This document shows, piece by piece, positions 18,070-27,227 of a stretch of DNA of 64,000 nucleotides. Origin of the DNA: an uncultured Bacteroidaceae bacterium (GTDB lineage: Bacteria > Bacteroidota > Bacteroidia > Bacteroidales > Bacteroidaceae); contig CALULY010000007.1 of NCBI GenBank assembly GCA_944321635.1, positions 1 to 64,000 of the forward strand, given 5' to 3'. Position numbers and translations under genes: made by a program. Each line of letters begins with the position of its first letter. Within the stretch, counting starts at the first letter, position 1. A model generated the notes under the pieces. The model saw only the letters and a program-made list of their open reading frames with translations, was not told where the DNA came from and did not search any database.

Positions 18070-20166
18070 TCACAATTCGAGGCGGATGTTCTCAAGCGAC
18101 ATCGGCACCATGGACGAATGACGGTCGGCGGCCTTGATTGAAACCTCGTGCGCGTTCTCAATGCCGGTGTTGAATTTGCCGCAGTTCATGCGGTAGACAT
18201 TCCACTCCTCCTGCGGGATTATCCCGAATTGCAAGCGGTCGGCAAAACGGTTGTAGACCTTCATCACAATCTGGTTTTTGCCACGCCGCAACGGGAGCAA
18301 CAACAGTTTTTCGCTCTTGTCGGGGCGGTCTTCATAGAAATTGGCGAAGACGCACTCGCCGTTGAGCAGCACGTAAGCCGAATTGCCGGCGACGACTTTG
18401 ACGGGGAACATCAGGTCACGGTCAGCCGTCACCTCGACAAGCATATATTCACTTTGGAACGGGAACACCCTCCTCGACTGGAGTTTCCCCGGGCGGTAGC
18501 CTTCGACTTTGACCCATCCGCCGTCTTGCGCGGTGACATCGATGCTGCCGCATCCCTCGTAGGGGACTGTCCCAAAGATACCCCCGCCCCGGTGCAACCA
18601 TGCATCGCCCCAGCGGACGGCGGTCAAGTCGGCGTATTCCACCCACCTGTCACCTGGTGACAAGGTGAGACGCTCGGTCTTGCCGTCGATGGTCAAGGCG
18701 AGTTGCCTGCCCAATTCGTTGTCGGTGAAGTATATTTTAGGCTCAACCGACGATGTACGCTTCTCGAATCCCCAACGGTAGCCCACCAGACTCTTGTAGC
18801 CGGTGTAGTAGTCAAGGGCGGCATAGCCATAGACCTTTGATGCCGACTGCGGCGTGAACGTCGATGCCTTGGTCAAGTGTTGGGAGGTGACAGTGAACGG
18901 TTCGTCAAACGCGACCTTGACAATGGTCGCCACGCTGTCAAGGCGCAACGTGTCTGGCAACGAGATGGTGAATGTGCCCTTGCGCATGGAATATCGCAGC
19001 GGCAAGTCCTTGTCCTGGAGGGTGGCAACCTCCTCGACTTTGCCGTCGATGCCCTTGAAAGTGATGGTGTTGCCCTGTGGTTTCTCGTACAGGTAGAGGT
19101 ACAATGCCTTGGGCTTGCAAACGATGTCGCCCCACGACGGTTTGGTGTCAAACGGATTGGGGCGCGTGGCATATATCGCCTCGGCGTAGCGGTGCACCCA
19201 GTCCCCCATGCCGCGCAGGACATCGCGCTCAAAAGGCACGACAGCACCGTCACCGTCAGGCCCTATGTTGAGGAGGTAGTTGCCGCCACGGCTGACGACT
19301 TTGAGGAGACTGTGCAACTTTTCGCGCACCTTGTCAGAGACACTTCCCCTCTCTTGCCAGGAGCGGTAGCCCCAAGTCTCGTCAAACATCGACGCGGCAG
19401 TCTGCCAAGGCACTCCCAGCTCGTAGTCCGGATAGGCGTTGTCAGCCATGACAGCAAAATCGGCCATGTTGTTTCCCAACCGACCACTCACCATGCACGA
19501 CGGCTGCAAGCGATTGACGAGGTCGTACAGTCCCTTGCTCTGCTCGTAGGTCAACGACCCCATGTCAAACCACAACTCCGAAATCTTGCCGTAGCCCGTC
19601 ATTATCTCCTCGACCTGTTGCAGGTTGTAGCGGTAGTGCTCCTCCGTCAACGGGTCGGCATTGTGGCTCGAAATCGGATAGGCCTCGGGGAAATGCCAGT
19701 CAATCAACGAGAAATAGACTGAAAACCGCATCCCGGCACGGCGGCAAGCGTCAGAAAGCTCCTTCATCAAGTCACGTCCGTAGGGTGTTGCATCAACGAT
19801 GTCAAAGTCGGTGTACTTGGAACCGTACATACAGAAGCCGTCATGGTGCTTTGCCGTGAAGACTATCGACCGCATCCCGGCGGCCTTGGCGAGGGCTACG
19901 ACCGAGTCAGCGTTCCACTTCGTCGGATTGAAGTCGAGGGCTGTATAGGCGTACCAGTCGCTGAAGATGCCCGCAAACGACTGGATCTGCTCACTGTAAC
20001 CCTCCCGCACGGGTTGCCCGTCCCAGACCCCTCCGAGCTTGGAGTAAAGGCCAAAGTGGATGAACATCGAGAACTTGCTGTCCAACCATTGCTGGTCGGG
20101 TTTTATCTGCGCCTTTGCCACCACCGTGGCGAGCAAAAGCAGGGTTATGATTTTAAGTTTGTTCAT
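18070..20166 (-). CDS. Alpha-L-fucosidase, GH29
   Basis: 698 residues with a signal peptide (MNKLKIITLLLLATVVAKAQ). The catalytic barrel carries GH29 hallmarks: WNADSVVALAKAAGMRSIVFTAKHHDGFCMYGSKYTDFDI and ELWFDMGSLTYEQ, where the Asp of WFD is the expected nucleophile. After the barrel (about residue 400) there are beta-rich segments, including a PA14- or carbohydrate-binding-like end (MLVEVTADRDLMFPVKVVAGNSAYVLLNGECVF). It removes terminal fucose from glycans, probably in the periplasm. It starts 19 bases past aroK, so the two may share a transcript. Confidence 0.93.
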   Translation of the reverse strand: MNKLKIITLLLLATVVAKAQIKPDQQWLDSKFSMFIHFGLYSKLGGVWDGQPVREGYSEQIQSFAGIFSDWYAYTALDFNPTKWNADSVVALAKAAGMRSIVFTAKHHDGFCMYGSKYTDFDIVDATPYGRDLMKELSDACRRAGMRFSVYFSLIDWHFPEAYPISSHNADPLTEEHYRYNLQQVEEIMTGYGKISELWFDMGSLTYEQSKGLYDLVNRLQPSCMVSGRLGNNMADFAVMADNAYPDYELGVPWQTAASMFDETWGYRSWQERGSVSDKVREKLHSLLKVVSRGGNYLLNIGPDGDGAVVPFERDVLRGMGDWVHRYAEAIYATRPNPFDTKPSWGDIVCKPKALYLYLYEKPQGNTITFKGIDGKVEEVATLQDKDLPLRYSMRKGTFTISLPDTLRLDSVATIVKVAFDEPFTVTSQHLTKASTFTPQSASKVYGYAALDYYTGYKSLVGYRWGFEKRTSSVEPKIYFTDNELGRQLALTIDGKTERLTLSPGDRWVEYADLTAVRWGDAWLHRGGGIFGTVPYEGCGSIDVTAQDGGWVKVEGYRPGKLQSRRVFPFQSEYMLVEVTADRDLMFPVKVVAGNSAYVLLNGECVFANFYEDRPDKSEKLLLLPLRRGKNQIVMKVYNRFADRLQFGIIPQEEWNVYRMNCGKFNTGIENAHEVSIKAADRHSSMVPMSLENIRLEL

Positions 20167-20185
20167 ATCTCAATCTTTATATGTA

Positions 20186-20731
20186 TCATTTTGCAACCAG
20201 GTTGTCCCAGTCGAGCATCCGCTTGAGTTCCTCGACCGTGCCGGCTATCTCCTGCCTGTTCTCCAGGCGGTCGGAAGTGATGGTGTAGGCCGCCCGCTCG
20301 TAGTACTTCATCCTCTCTTCGCAAGCCTGCCTGATGGTCTGTCTCAAAGCCTCATCGTCCTTGCCTTGCAGCAACGGGCGCGCATCCCGCGCCACCTTGA
20401 GCCGCCGGAACAAGGCTTCTTCACTCGCTTGCAGGAACACCGTGATGCCGGCCGACAGCATATAGTCCATGTTGTCGCCATAGCAGGGTGTGCCGCCTCC
20501 GCACGAGACAATGACATTCTCAAACTCTCCCACCTCATGCAGCAGGTTGCTCTCCAGTCGCCTGAAACCATCTTCGCCGCGCTGTTTGAACAATGTGGCT
20601 ATGTCGGAATGGAAACGTTGTTCGATGTACCAGTCCAGGTCTATGAAGTCAAGCCCGACACTCCTGGCGAAAGCGCGCCCGAGTGTCGTCTTGCCAGCCC
20701 CGGAATAGCCTATAAGAAACAATCTCACCAT
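20186..20731 (-). CDS. aroK: Shikimate kinase
   Basis: 181 residues from the ATG ending at 20731 (MVRLFLIGYSGAGKTTLG); the ten extra residues of a longer reading are not family-like. Walker A is GYSGAGKT, the shikimate-binding motif is FIDLDWYIE, and SCGGGTPC is the glycine-rich substrate loop. It phosphorylates shikimate to shikimate-3-phosphate in the chorismate pathway. aroB lies nearby at 23969 on the other strand. A -7 box (TAAATTTG, 20806-20813) precedes it. Confidence 0.95.
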   Translation of the reverse strand: MVRLFLIGYSGAGKTTLGRAFARSVGLDFIDLDWYIEQRFHSDIATLFKQRGEDGFRRLESNLLHEVGEFENVIVSCGGGTPCYGDNMDYMLSAGITVFLQASEEALFRRLKVARDARPLLQGKDDEALRQTIRQACEERMKYYERAAYTITSDRLENRQEIAGTVEELKRMLDWDNLVAK

Positions 20732-20898
20732 AAACAAGAGAAAACGCCGCCCCGCCCCCACAGTGAATTCGCCAGTGCCAGGCGCGGCATCAATTCACAA
20801 TGCCGCAAATTTAGCAAAAAGTAATGCCCGGCACACTGCACACCTGCCGTTTAACCCAAAGCAGTATGACAAAACGCCATCCTCCGCACGCTGCCACG

Positions 20899-21029
20899 AC
20901 ATCATGCCTTGACGGCAAGCACACCGTACCGTGATGCAAAGACATAGAATGCTAATGGCAAAAACATCGTATGGTAACGGTAAAAACATACAATGATTTC
21001 ACCGACAGCATCAGATGCTGCGGATGCCG
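20899..21029 (+). repeat. 22-base-period degenerate tandem array, six units (family A)
   Basis: Units start at 20899, 20921, 20942, 20964, 20986 and 21008; all are 22 bases long except the second, which is 21. The last four keep CAT-N3-ATG perfectly (AGA, CGT, ACA, CAG in the centre). The array ends 26 bases before the stop codon of the leftward barrel-protein gene. The rest of 20814-21054 holds nothing else. Confidence 0.8.
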
Positions 21030-21054
21030 CGCCGGTCTATGCCGCCGCTGCCGT

Positions 21055-23853
21055 TCAGATATGCATCGGGATACCCCCTGGGACACGCACACCGCCACCT
21101 GTCATGCGTCCTCCCCTGCGCCGCGCATTGCCAGAGGCATCGCCGCCCCGCGCACCGCCCATAGTGTTGAAGCGGTAGACGAATTGCACCATGACGTAGC
21201 TGCCGACGACATTGGTCTCCGTGTCGAGCGTGTAATCGTAGCCCATCGTGCGGAACGTGTTGTTCTGGCTTTGCAGGATGTCATAGACTTTGAGGCGGAT
21301 GGTCGCCTGTTTCTCCTTGAGGAAGCTCTTGGACAGTTGGGCGTTCCACATCACATAGCCGTCATCAAACCCGCCGCTGTACCCCCGCCGGCCGACGTAA
21401 CGCGCCGAGGTCGAGAAGTAAATGTCCCACGGCAGGTTGACATTAACGTCGGCTCGCAGCCCGTAGTTGTAAGTGCTGCGGTCGTTCCTCGCATTGAGGT
21501 TGTTGCGGGTCAGGTCGGTGCCGAATGTCGCACCGAGCGAAGCGTCGAACACGTCGCATCGGTAGCCGGCAAACAGTTCGTTGCCAAGGGTGGCATTGTT
21601 GGATATGCTCACGGCGGCATCCCCCGTGCCTGTCATCGAGCTGTAACCCACGCGATGCGAATAGCTGCACGAGAGGGTCGTGCCGGCAGTGAACTTGCGG
21701 TTGCGCAGCGGAGAAGAAAACACGAGGTTAAGGCTTGCCCCCCAATTGCCGTTGATGTTCTCGGCACGGGTCGTCCTGACACCGGTGCGGGGGTCGAATG
21801 TGGTCTTCTGCGTGATGCCGTTGACCGTGTTGTTAGCCGAGGCGATGAGCATCAGGCTGCTGCCCCTGTCGGGATAGTAGGCGGTGAGCCCCACCGACAT
21901 CATGTTGCGGAACGAGTTCTTGAGGTTGGGGTTTCCAAACTGGAGGTTCATCGGGTCGCTGATGTCCTTCACCTCTTGCAGGTCAAGGATCGATGGAGTC
22001 GATGAACGGCCACGGTACATGAAGCGCACCTGCTTGGTGTTGTCGAGCCTGAGGACGAATGTGGCCCTCGGCTGGAACGTCAACTTGGACTGGCTGCGGT
22101 CGAGGCCGGCATTGACACCCCTGTCCACACGGGTGTGGGTCTCAAGGGGAATCAGGTCCAAGCCGACGTTGTAGAACAGCTTGCGCCAATTGCTTTGCAA
22201 CGAAAGTTCGATTGCGTGCTGGCTCTGCCCGTTGTATGTCTCGTTCTCCAACGCATCCCGCAACGCAGCTGGCGAATTGTCCTCGATGGGTTCGCGCAAC
22301 GATGATGACCGCTGGTTGCTGTACCTGTAACCGAGGCGCAGATAGGCATCACGCCAAAGCGGCTCAGAATAGGTCAACGCCACCTCCCACCGTGTCGTCC
22401 TGCTCCCGTTGCCGGTCAGGCGGCGAAGGAACGACACACTGTCATCGGCGAAGAAAAACAGGTCCGAGGTCGTCAGGTCGTCGCCATTGCTGTCACTGAT
22501 CGAGTAGGATGCCCGCGCCGTCACGTTGCGTCCCTCCTTGCCCAGGCGGCGGTTGAACATCATGTCGCCCCTCAGCGAATAGTTGGACGACCAGGCATCA
22601 GTCGATGACAGGCCGCTGTTGATGGTGTCGAGCATGAAGTCCAACGTGTGCGAGTCGCTGAAGCTCTCATTGTCATTGCGGCCGTAACTGACACTCTGGT
22701 TGAAACTGAATGATGTCAGCGAGTCGATGTCCCACTTGATGCGGAACGACCCGCGCAGGTTGCCCGCCGTGGCATCGCTGATGCTGAGCCGCCGGTCAAA
22801 TGTCGAGCCGGCCACGAGGAACGTCTCCTTGGCCTCCCTGCGCTCCAGTTCGCGGTTGTTGCGGTTGTAGGAGAGATCGACATGGACATCCACCTTCTTT
22901 TTGTCTATGCTGAAGTTCGCCCCCACCGATTGCGTGCGGCTCTCGCCTGCCCCGCCACGACCTCCTGCACCGATGTCCACACCCTCGGACATCGCATCCC
23001 CGACCATCCCGGTGTTGTTGGCGGAGCCGATGATGGTGAACTGCATATCGCCCCGGAAACGGTTCACCATGGCGTTGGTCTCATACTTTTTCTTAGTTCC
23101 GCCGCCGGCAAGGACATTGCCGAACCACCCCTTTTTCATTCCCTCCTTGATGGTGACATCGAGGACATTGTGCTCCTCGCCGTCCTCGATGCCAGTCGTG
23201 CGTGCCATCTCTGACTTGCGGTCGTATGTCTTCACCTCCTTGATGGCATCGGCAGGCAGGTTCTTGAGCGCGATGTCGGGATCGTTGACAAAAAACTCCT
23301 TGCCGTCGATCATTATCATCGAGATTTCCTTGCCGTTGATTGTCACCTTGCCGTCAGCAGAGACCTCCGCTCCCGGGATTTTCTTCAAGAGGTCTTCGAG
23401 CACCGCTCCTTCATGCACCCTGATGGCGGCGGCAGAGTAGCTGACAGTGTCGCCCCTCACCACTGCCGCCGGGGCGGCCGCCGTGACTTCGGCAACGCCT
23501 ATCAGCTTGCTGTCCTGAACGAGGGTGAGCGTCCCGGCATTTGCCACAGCCCGTTTGCCAGGAGATGCGACAGCCGTCTCCAATGGTTTGTAACCGATGA
23601 ACGAGACCTTGACCACGCAATCGCCGCCCGCAGCGACGCGCACCCTGAAACGTCCGTAGGCGTTTGTCAGTGCATTGCCGACGACAGCACTGTCCGCCGC
23701 AGCGATGACCACCACCGATGCCGCCTCGACCGCCGCGCCCTGCTCATCGACGACCTTGCCCGTGACGGTGTAGGGGCGCAGCGCTTGCGCAGCGACCACC
23801 ATCGTCACCAAGGCGAAGATGAGGGACATGACAAGTCTGGATAGTTGATTCAT
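21055..23853 (-). CDS. Outer-membrane beta-barrel protein with carboxypeptidase-regulatory-like domain
   Basis: 932 residues from the ATG ending at 23853 (MNQLSRLVMSLIFALVTMVVAAQ), which gives a good signal peptide; a longer reading adds 21 residues without one. A regulatory-like beta-sandwich (TVTGKVVDEQGAAVEAASVVVI) is followed by a plug-like region (AVLEDLLKKIPGAEVSADGKVTINGKEISMIMIDG) and a large barrel, the pattern of the OMP_b-brl_3 TonB-receptor-like family. The tail is unusual: after the last barrel strand (VMVQFVYRF) come about 35 Gly/Arg-rich residues. No SusD partner is adjacent. A -7 box lies at 23879-23886. Confidence 0.85.
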   Translation of the reverse strand: MNQLSRLVMSLIFALVTMVVAAQALRPYTVTGKVVDEQGAAVEAASVVVIAAADSAVVGNALTNAYGRFRVRVAAGGDCVVKVSFIGYKPLETAVASPGKRAVANAGTLTLVQDSKLIGVAEVTAAAPAAVVRGDTVSYSAAAIRVHEGAVLEDLLKKIPGAEVSADGKVTINGKEISMIMIDGKEFFVNDPDIALKNLPADAIKEVKTYDRKSEMARTTGIEDGEEHNVLDVTIKEGMKKGWFGNVLAGGGTKKKYETNAMVNRFRGDMQFTIIGSANNTGMVGDAMSEGVDIGAGGRGGAGESRTQSVGANFSIDKKKVDVHVDLSYNRNNRELERREAKETFLVAGSTFDRRLSISDATAGNLRGSFRIKWDIDSLTSFSFNQSVSYGRNDNESFSDSHTLDFMLDTINSGLSSTDAWSSNYSLRGDMMFNRRLGKEGRNVTARASYSISDSNGDDLTTSDLFFFADDSVSFLRRLTGNGSRTTRWEVALTYSEPLWRDAYLRLGYRYSNQRSSSLREPIEDNSPAALRDALENETYNGQSQHAIELSLQSNWRKLFYNVGLDLIPLETHTRVDRGVNAGLDRSQSKLTFQPRATFVLRLDNTKQVRFMYRGRSSTPSILDLQEVKDISDPMNLQFGNPNLKNSFRNMMSVGLTAYYPDRGSSLMLIASANNTVNGITQKTTFDPRTGVRTTRAENINGNWGASLNLVFSSPLRNRKFTAGTTLSCSYSHRVGYSSMTGTGDAAVSISNNATLGNELFAGYRCDVFDASLGATFGTDLTRNNLNARNDRSTYNYGLRADVNVNLPWDIYFSTSARYVGRRGYSGGFDDGYVMWNAQLSKSFLKEKQATIRLKVYDILQSQNNTFRTMGYDYTLDTETNVVGSYVMVQFVYRFNTMGGARGGDASGNARRRGGRMTGGGVRVPGGIPMHI

Positions 23854-23878
23854 TGGATGATATAGGGGCTTATCGGGG

Positions 23879-23886
23879 CAAAGATA
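23879..23886 (-). promoter_or_regulatory. -7 element of the outer-membrane barrel gene
   Basis: The minus strand reads TATCTTTG, 26 bases before the chosen ATG. This supports the shorter start, because the longer one would begin upstream of the transcript. Confidence 0.55.
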
Positions 23887-23968
23887 CCCGCTTTGGCACT
23901 TTGCCTCCCGTGCCACCGGGCGTTTTTCAGCTTTTTTATGTTAAGTTTGCCCATCCATAAAACGACAA

Positions 23969-25030
23969 ATGATGAACGACAACCGCATAGAATACATCCC
24001 TGCCAGCCACCTGCCCGATGCTCTGGCACGTCTCATCGGGACAACCGGGCATGACAGGCTGTTTGTACTCGCCGACGACAACACCTCGCGGCTCTGCCTC
24101 CCTGCCCTCGGCAAGACGGCACTTGACGGCGCGACGCTCATCACCGTGCCGCACGGCGACGGCAACAAGTCCCTCGATACGCTCGGACGCATCTGGACGG
24201 CACTCAGCGACGGCGGTGCGACGCGCCACTCACTGCTCATCAACGTGGGAGGCGGCATGGTGACGGACATAGGGGGCTTTGCAGCGGCGACATTCAAGCG
24301 CGGCATACGCTTCGTCAACCTCCCCACGACACTCCTCGCAATGGTCGATGCCTCGGTCGGGGGGAAGACCGGCATAAACTTCAACGGACTGAAAAACGAG
24401 GTTGGCGCATTCGCCGACCCTGTGGCAACGCTCATACACATCCCGATGCTCACCACACTGCCCGAAGAGCAGGTGCGCTCAGGCTATGCCGAAATGGTCA
24501 AACACGCACTGCTCGCCGACGAGGCGCACCTTACCGCCGTGCTCGATGCCGACATCTCCCGATGCACCTCCCCGGAGTGGCTGGAACTCATCCGCCGCTC
24601 TGTCGATGTCAAGTCAGGCATAGTGGCACGCGACCGCCGCGAACAAGGCTTGCGCAAGGCCCTCAATCTCGGGCACACGGCCGGCCACGCCTTTGAATCC
24701 CTCGCGCTGCACCGCACCCGTCCCGTGCCACATGGCTATGCCGTGGCGTGGGGAATGATGGTTGCGCTCTACATCTCCGCCGCACTGCTGCACTTCCCCA
24801 CCGTCACGCTCCGCCAAATCACGAGGCTGCTGGCCGAGACATTCGGCCGCCCGCCCATCACCTGCGACGACTACGACTGGCTGCTCGCCTGCATGGGACA
24901 CGACAAGAAGAACGCAGACTGCCGCATCAACCTCACACTCCTCGCCGACGTCGGCGACGTGCGCATTGACCAACACGCCGAAGACGCGCTAATAAAGGAG
25001 GCATTTGACTTCGCCCGCGAAGGATTCTGA
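23969..25030 (+). CDS. aroB: 3-dehydroquinate synthase
   Basis: 353 residues. It converts DAHP to 3-dehydroquinate, the second step of the shikimate pathway. NAD- and metal-binding motifs are clear: GGGMVTDIGGFAAATFKRGIRFVNLPTTLLAMVDASVGGKTGINF and the metal-ligand HTAGHAFE, with a later GYAVAWGM. The start is one of two consecutive ATGs (23969, 23972). A -7 box TAAGTTTG at 23942-23949 is 20 bases upstream. It is divergent from the barrel gene. Confidence 0.96.
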   Translation: MMNDNRIEYIPASHLPDALARLIGTTGHDRLFVLADDNTSRLCLPALGKTALDGATLITVPHGDGNKSLDTLGRIWTALSDGGATRHSLLINVGGGMVTDIGGFAAATFKRGIRFVNLPTTLLAMVDASVGGKTGINFNGLKNEVGAFADPVATLIHIPMLTTLPEEQVRSGYAEMVKHALLADEAHLTAVLDADISRCTSPEWLELIRRSVDVKSGIVARDRREQGLRKALNLGHTAGHAFESLALHRTRPVPHGYAVAWGMMVALYISAALLHFPTVTLRQITRLLAETFGRPPITCDDYDWLLACMGHDKKNADCRINLTLLADVGDVRIDQHAEDALIKEAFDFAREGF

Positions 25031-25286
25031 GCACGACACCACTCCCCGAGGGCATGAAGTCCCAGGAAAGACCGACAACAAGCCATCAATGCAGCAAGAA
25101 TTTAGAGACGCAACATCTCGCGTCTCTACCGCCGCATCATCACCGCCGGGACAAGGCGGGTGATGGGTGAGATTGGCGGAATGCGGAAAGGCTATGCCTG
25201 ATGCAGTCCGCCCTGCCTACCAACGAAATAAAAGCGGGAAATTGTTTGCCAATTCCGAAATAAGGTCTACCTTTGCATCCGCACTT

Positions 25287-25361
25287 CGGGATGTAGCTCA
25301 GCCCGGTTAGAGTACGCGTCTGGGGGGCGTGTGGTCGCTGGTTCGAATCCAGTCATCCCGA
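25287..25361 (+). tRNA. tRNA-Pro (anticodon GGG)
   Basis: The acceptor stem CGGGATG (25287-25293) pairs with CATCCCG (25354-25360), with discriminator A at 25361 and no encoded CCA. The D-arm GCTCAGCCCGGTTAGAGT and T-arm CTGGTTCGAATCCAG are standard. The anticodon loop is CTGGGGG with anticodon GGG, read as proline. The 255 bases between aroB and the tRNA show nothing else. Confidence 0.95.
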
Positions 25362-25374
25362 CACGAAGTGATAG

Positions 25375-25405
25375 AAAAAGGCAGGTCTGACGACTTGCCT
25401 TTTTT
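25375..25405 (+). terminator. Terminator of tRNA-Pro
   Basis: GGCAGGTC / GACTTGCC (25380-25387, 25392-25399) with a short loop is followed by TTTTTT and preceded by AAAAA. It lies 14 bases after the tRNA. Confidence 0.85.
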
Positions 25406-25460
25406 CGTGCCCGTGCAATGCTTGCAGCATTGCATCCTATACACTAAATGATTGGAAGTG

Positions 25461-25495
25461 AAAAAGGCGGCAATGGCTTCCACCACTGCCGCCTT
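25461..25495 (-). terminator. Terminator of the DedA-DUF47-PiT operon
   Basis: AAGGCGGCA / TGCCGCCTT arms (25464-25472, 25487-25495) are followed by TTTCAC on the minus strand. It lies 41 bases past the PiT stop codon. Confidence 0.7.
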
Positions 25496-25536
25496 GAATC
25501 CTCTCCGGGTAATCAATCGGAGGACACGTCCCGGGG

Positions 25537-26550
25537 TCAAAACAGCGAGACAATGCAGTATATCCCTGCCGCCAGCAACGCGCTGACTGGTATCGTAAGC
25601 ACCCATGCCACAAGCAGACTGCGTGCTATGCCCCAACGCACTGCGGACAGGCGTTTGGTAACACCCGTACCGATAATCGCGCCTGATATGGTGTGGGTAG
25701 TGCTGACAGGGATGTGGAGAATCTCCGTGAGGTAAAGCGTAAACGCGCCGGCAGTCTCTGCCACGACACCTTCAAGCGGTGTCACACGGGTGATTTTCGT
25801 TCCCATGGTCTTCACAATCTTCCATCCGCCGGACATCGTGCCGAGAGCGATGGCAGTGAAGCAGGCCAATGCCACCCATCCCGGCAAGTCGTCGATGCTG
25901 CCCACACCCATGGCGAGGCCTTGGGAGTGCGCCGCAATCATGGCGGCGGCGATGATGCCCATGACCTTCTGGGAGTCATTGAGGCCGTGCCCGATGCTGA
26001 AGAGGGCGGATGAGACCAATTGGAGTTTCTTGAACCACTTCTCAGCCACATGAGGCTTGGCACGACGACAGGCGTTGAGCACTATGAGCGTGAAGAAGAA
26101 CGAAATGACAGCTCCGATAAGCGGCGCGAGGAAGATGAAGGCGATGATCTTCAAAATCACTTCGCTCTGGATAGCCCCGAAACCGTTAGCCATAATCGCA
26201 GCACCGGCGAAACCGCCTATGAGAGTGTGCGATGACGACGAAGGGATGCCTTTCCACCACGTGAAAAGATTCCAGATGATAGCGGCAATCACCCCGGCAA
26301 GGATGATTGGCAAGGTGATGTAGTCCTCGTAGACCGTCTTTGACACGGTGTTGGCTATGCCGAATCCGCCAATGATGTACTTGGCGATGAAGAAAGCCAC
26401 GAAGTTGAAGCCCGCAGCCCACAACACTGCTTGGAACGGCGTGAGGACTTTGGTCGAGACAATCGTTGCTATCGAGTTGGCCGCATCATGGAAACCGTTG
26501 ATGTAGTCAAAGATGAGTGCCAGGACGATGATTGTTATGAGCAATTCCAT
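25537..26550 (-). CDS. Inorganic phosphate transporter, PiT family
   Basis: 337 residues, nearly all hydrophobic, with the two PiT signatures: FDYINGFHDAANSIATIVST near the N-terminus and GHGLNDSQKVMGII in the second half. It imports phosphate in symport with H+ or Na+ across the inner membrane. Its upstream neighbour is a DUF47/PhoU-like protein 15 bases away, a pairing known for low-affinity phosphate uptake. It is the last gene of the operon. Confidence 0.94.
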   Translation of the reverse strand: MELLITIIVLALIFDYINGFHDAANSIATIVSTKVLTPFQAVLWAAGFNFVAFFIAKYIIGGFGIANTVSKTVYEDYITLPIILAGVIAAIIWNLFTWWKGIPSSSSHTLIGGFAGAAIMANGFGAIQSEVILKIIAFIFLAPLIGAVISFFFTLIVLNACRRAKPHVAEKWFKKLQLVSSALFSIGHGLNDSQKVMGIIAAAMIAAHSQGLAMGVGSIDDLPGWVALACFTAIALGTMSGGWKIVKTMGTKITRVTPLEGVVAETAGAFTLYLTEILHIPVSTTHTISGAIIGTGVTKRLSAVRWGIARSLLVAWVLTIPVSALLAAGIYCIVSLF

Positions 26551-26565
26551 ATACGTCAGTTGCGG

Positions 26566-27213
26566 TTAGGCATATTTTACAATCAGGCTGCGCACGACCT
26601 TTCCGACGTGCTCGGCTGCATCGGTGGTGCGTTCAAGCTCGTGCATGATCTCCTTGATCTTGACCAACTCGATGCAGTCGCTCTCCTCTTTGAAGAGTTG
26701 ATGTATGAACATCTCATAAACGTCGTCGGCCTTGTTCTCGATGTCGTGCAATTCGGTGCAGATGTCAAGGAGTTGCTTGTGGCGGTTGCCGAAGTTCTCC
26801 AACTCGTCCATAGCCCTGCAAATGCAATCGGCCGCCTGCTTGATGAGCGAGGCCAGTTCGCGCCCGCTGTCGGACACTGACTTTGGGGCATAGATTGCAA
26901 CGCGCTTGGCACTGCTGTTGATGCGGTCGGTCACATCATCGAGCGAAGAGGTGAGACTGTGGATGTCCTCACGGTCAAACGGGGTGAGGAACGTCTTGCT
27001 CAACTCATGAATGATGTCATTGGCCATCTTGTCGCCCTGACGCTCAATGTCCTTGATGCGCTTGTAGTAGGCAGACCACTCGTCCTCAGTCTTGCAGGCG
27101 AGGCTCTCGGCAAGCAATGCAGCCGCCGAAGCGGAGAACTGCGCCAACTGTTTGAACATGGGGAAAAACTTCGTCTCGCGCGGGGCAAAACGGCTCAATA
27201 AGGAATTCTTCAT
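26566..27213 (-). CDS. DUF47 / PhoU-like phosphate transport regulator
   Basis: 215 residues, almost entirely helical, with the DUF47 pattern MANDIIHELSKTFLTPFDREDIHSLTSSLDDVTDRINSSAKR and FIHQLFKEESDCIELVKIKEIMHELERTTDAAEHVG. These proteins resemble PhoU and are encoded with PiT transporters, whose activity they are thought to modulate. It is soluble and cytoplasmic. It lies between the DedA gene (14 bases) and PiT (15 bases). Confidence 0.92.
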   Translation of the reverse strand: MKNSLLSRFAPRETKFFPMFKQLAQFSASAAALLAESLACKTEDEWSAYYKRIKDIERQGDKMANDIIHELSKTFLTPFDREDIHSLTSSLDDVTDRINSSAKRVAIYAPKSVSDSGRELASLIKQAADCICRAMDELENFGNRHKQLLDICTELHDIENKADDVYEMFIHQLFKEESDCIELVKIKEIMHELERTTDAAEHVGKVVRSLIVKYA

Positions 27214-27227
27214 AAGATTATAAATGA

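Noticed and set aside
13190-20166. A polysaccharide utilisation locus containing the sulfatase and fucosidase
   Set aside because: The two genes are 3.4 kb apart on the minus strand, separated by recO, a deacetylase-like gene and upp on the plus strand, and no susC/susD pair is adjacent.
25416-25440. GCAATGC-TTGCA-GCATTGC inverted repeat after the tRNA terminator
   Set aside because: Seven-base arms with no T tract and no link to a gene; it may be a trace of family A but has no 22-base neighbour.
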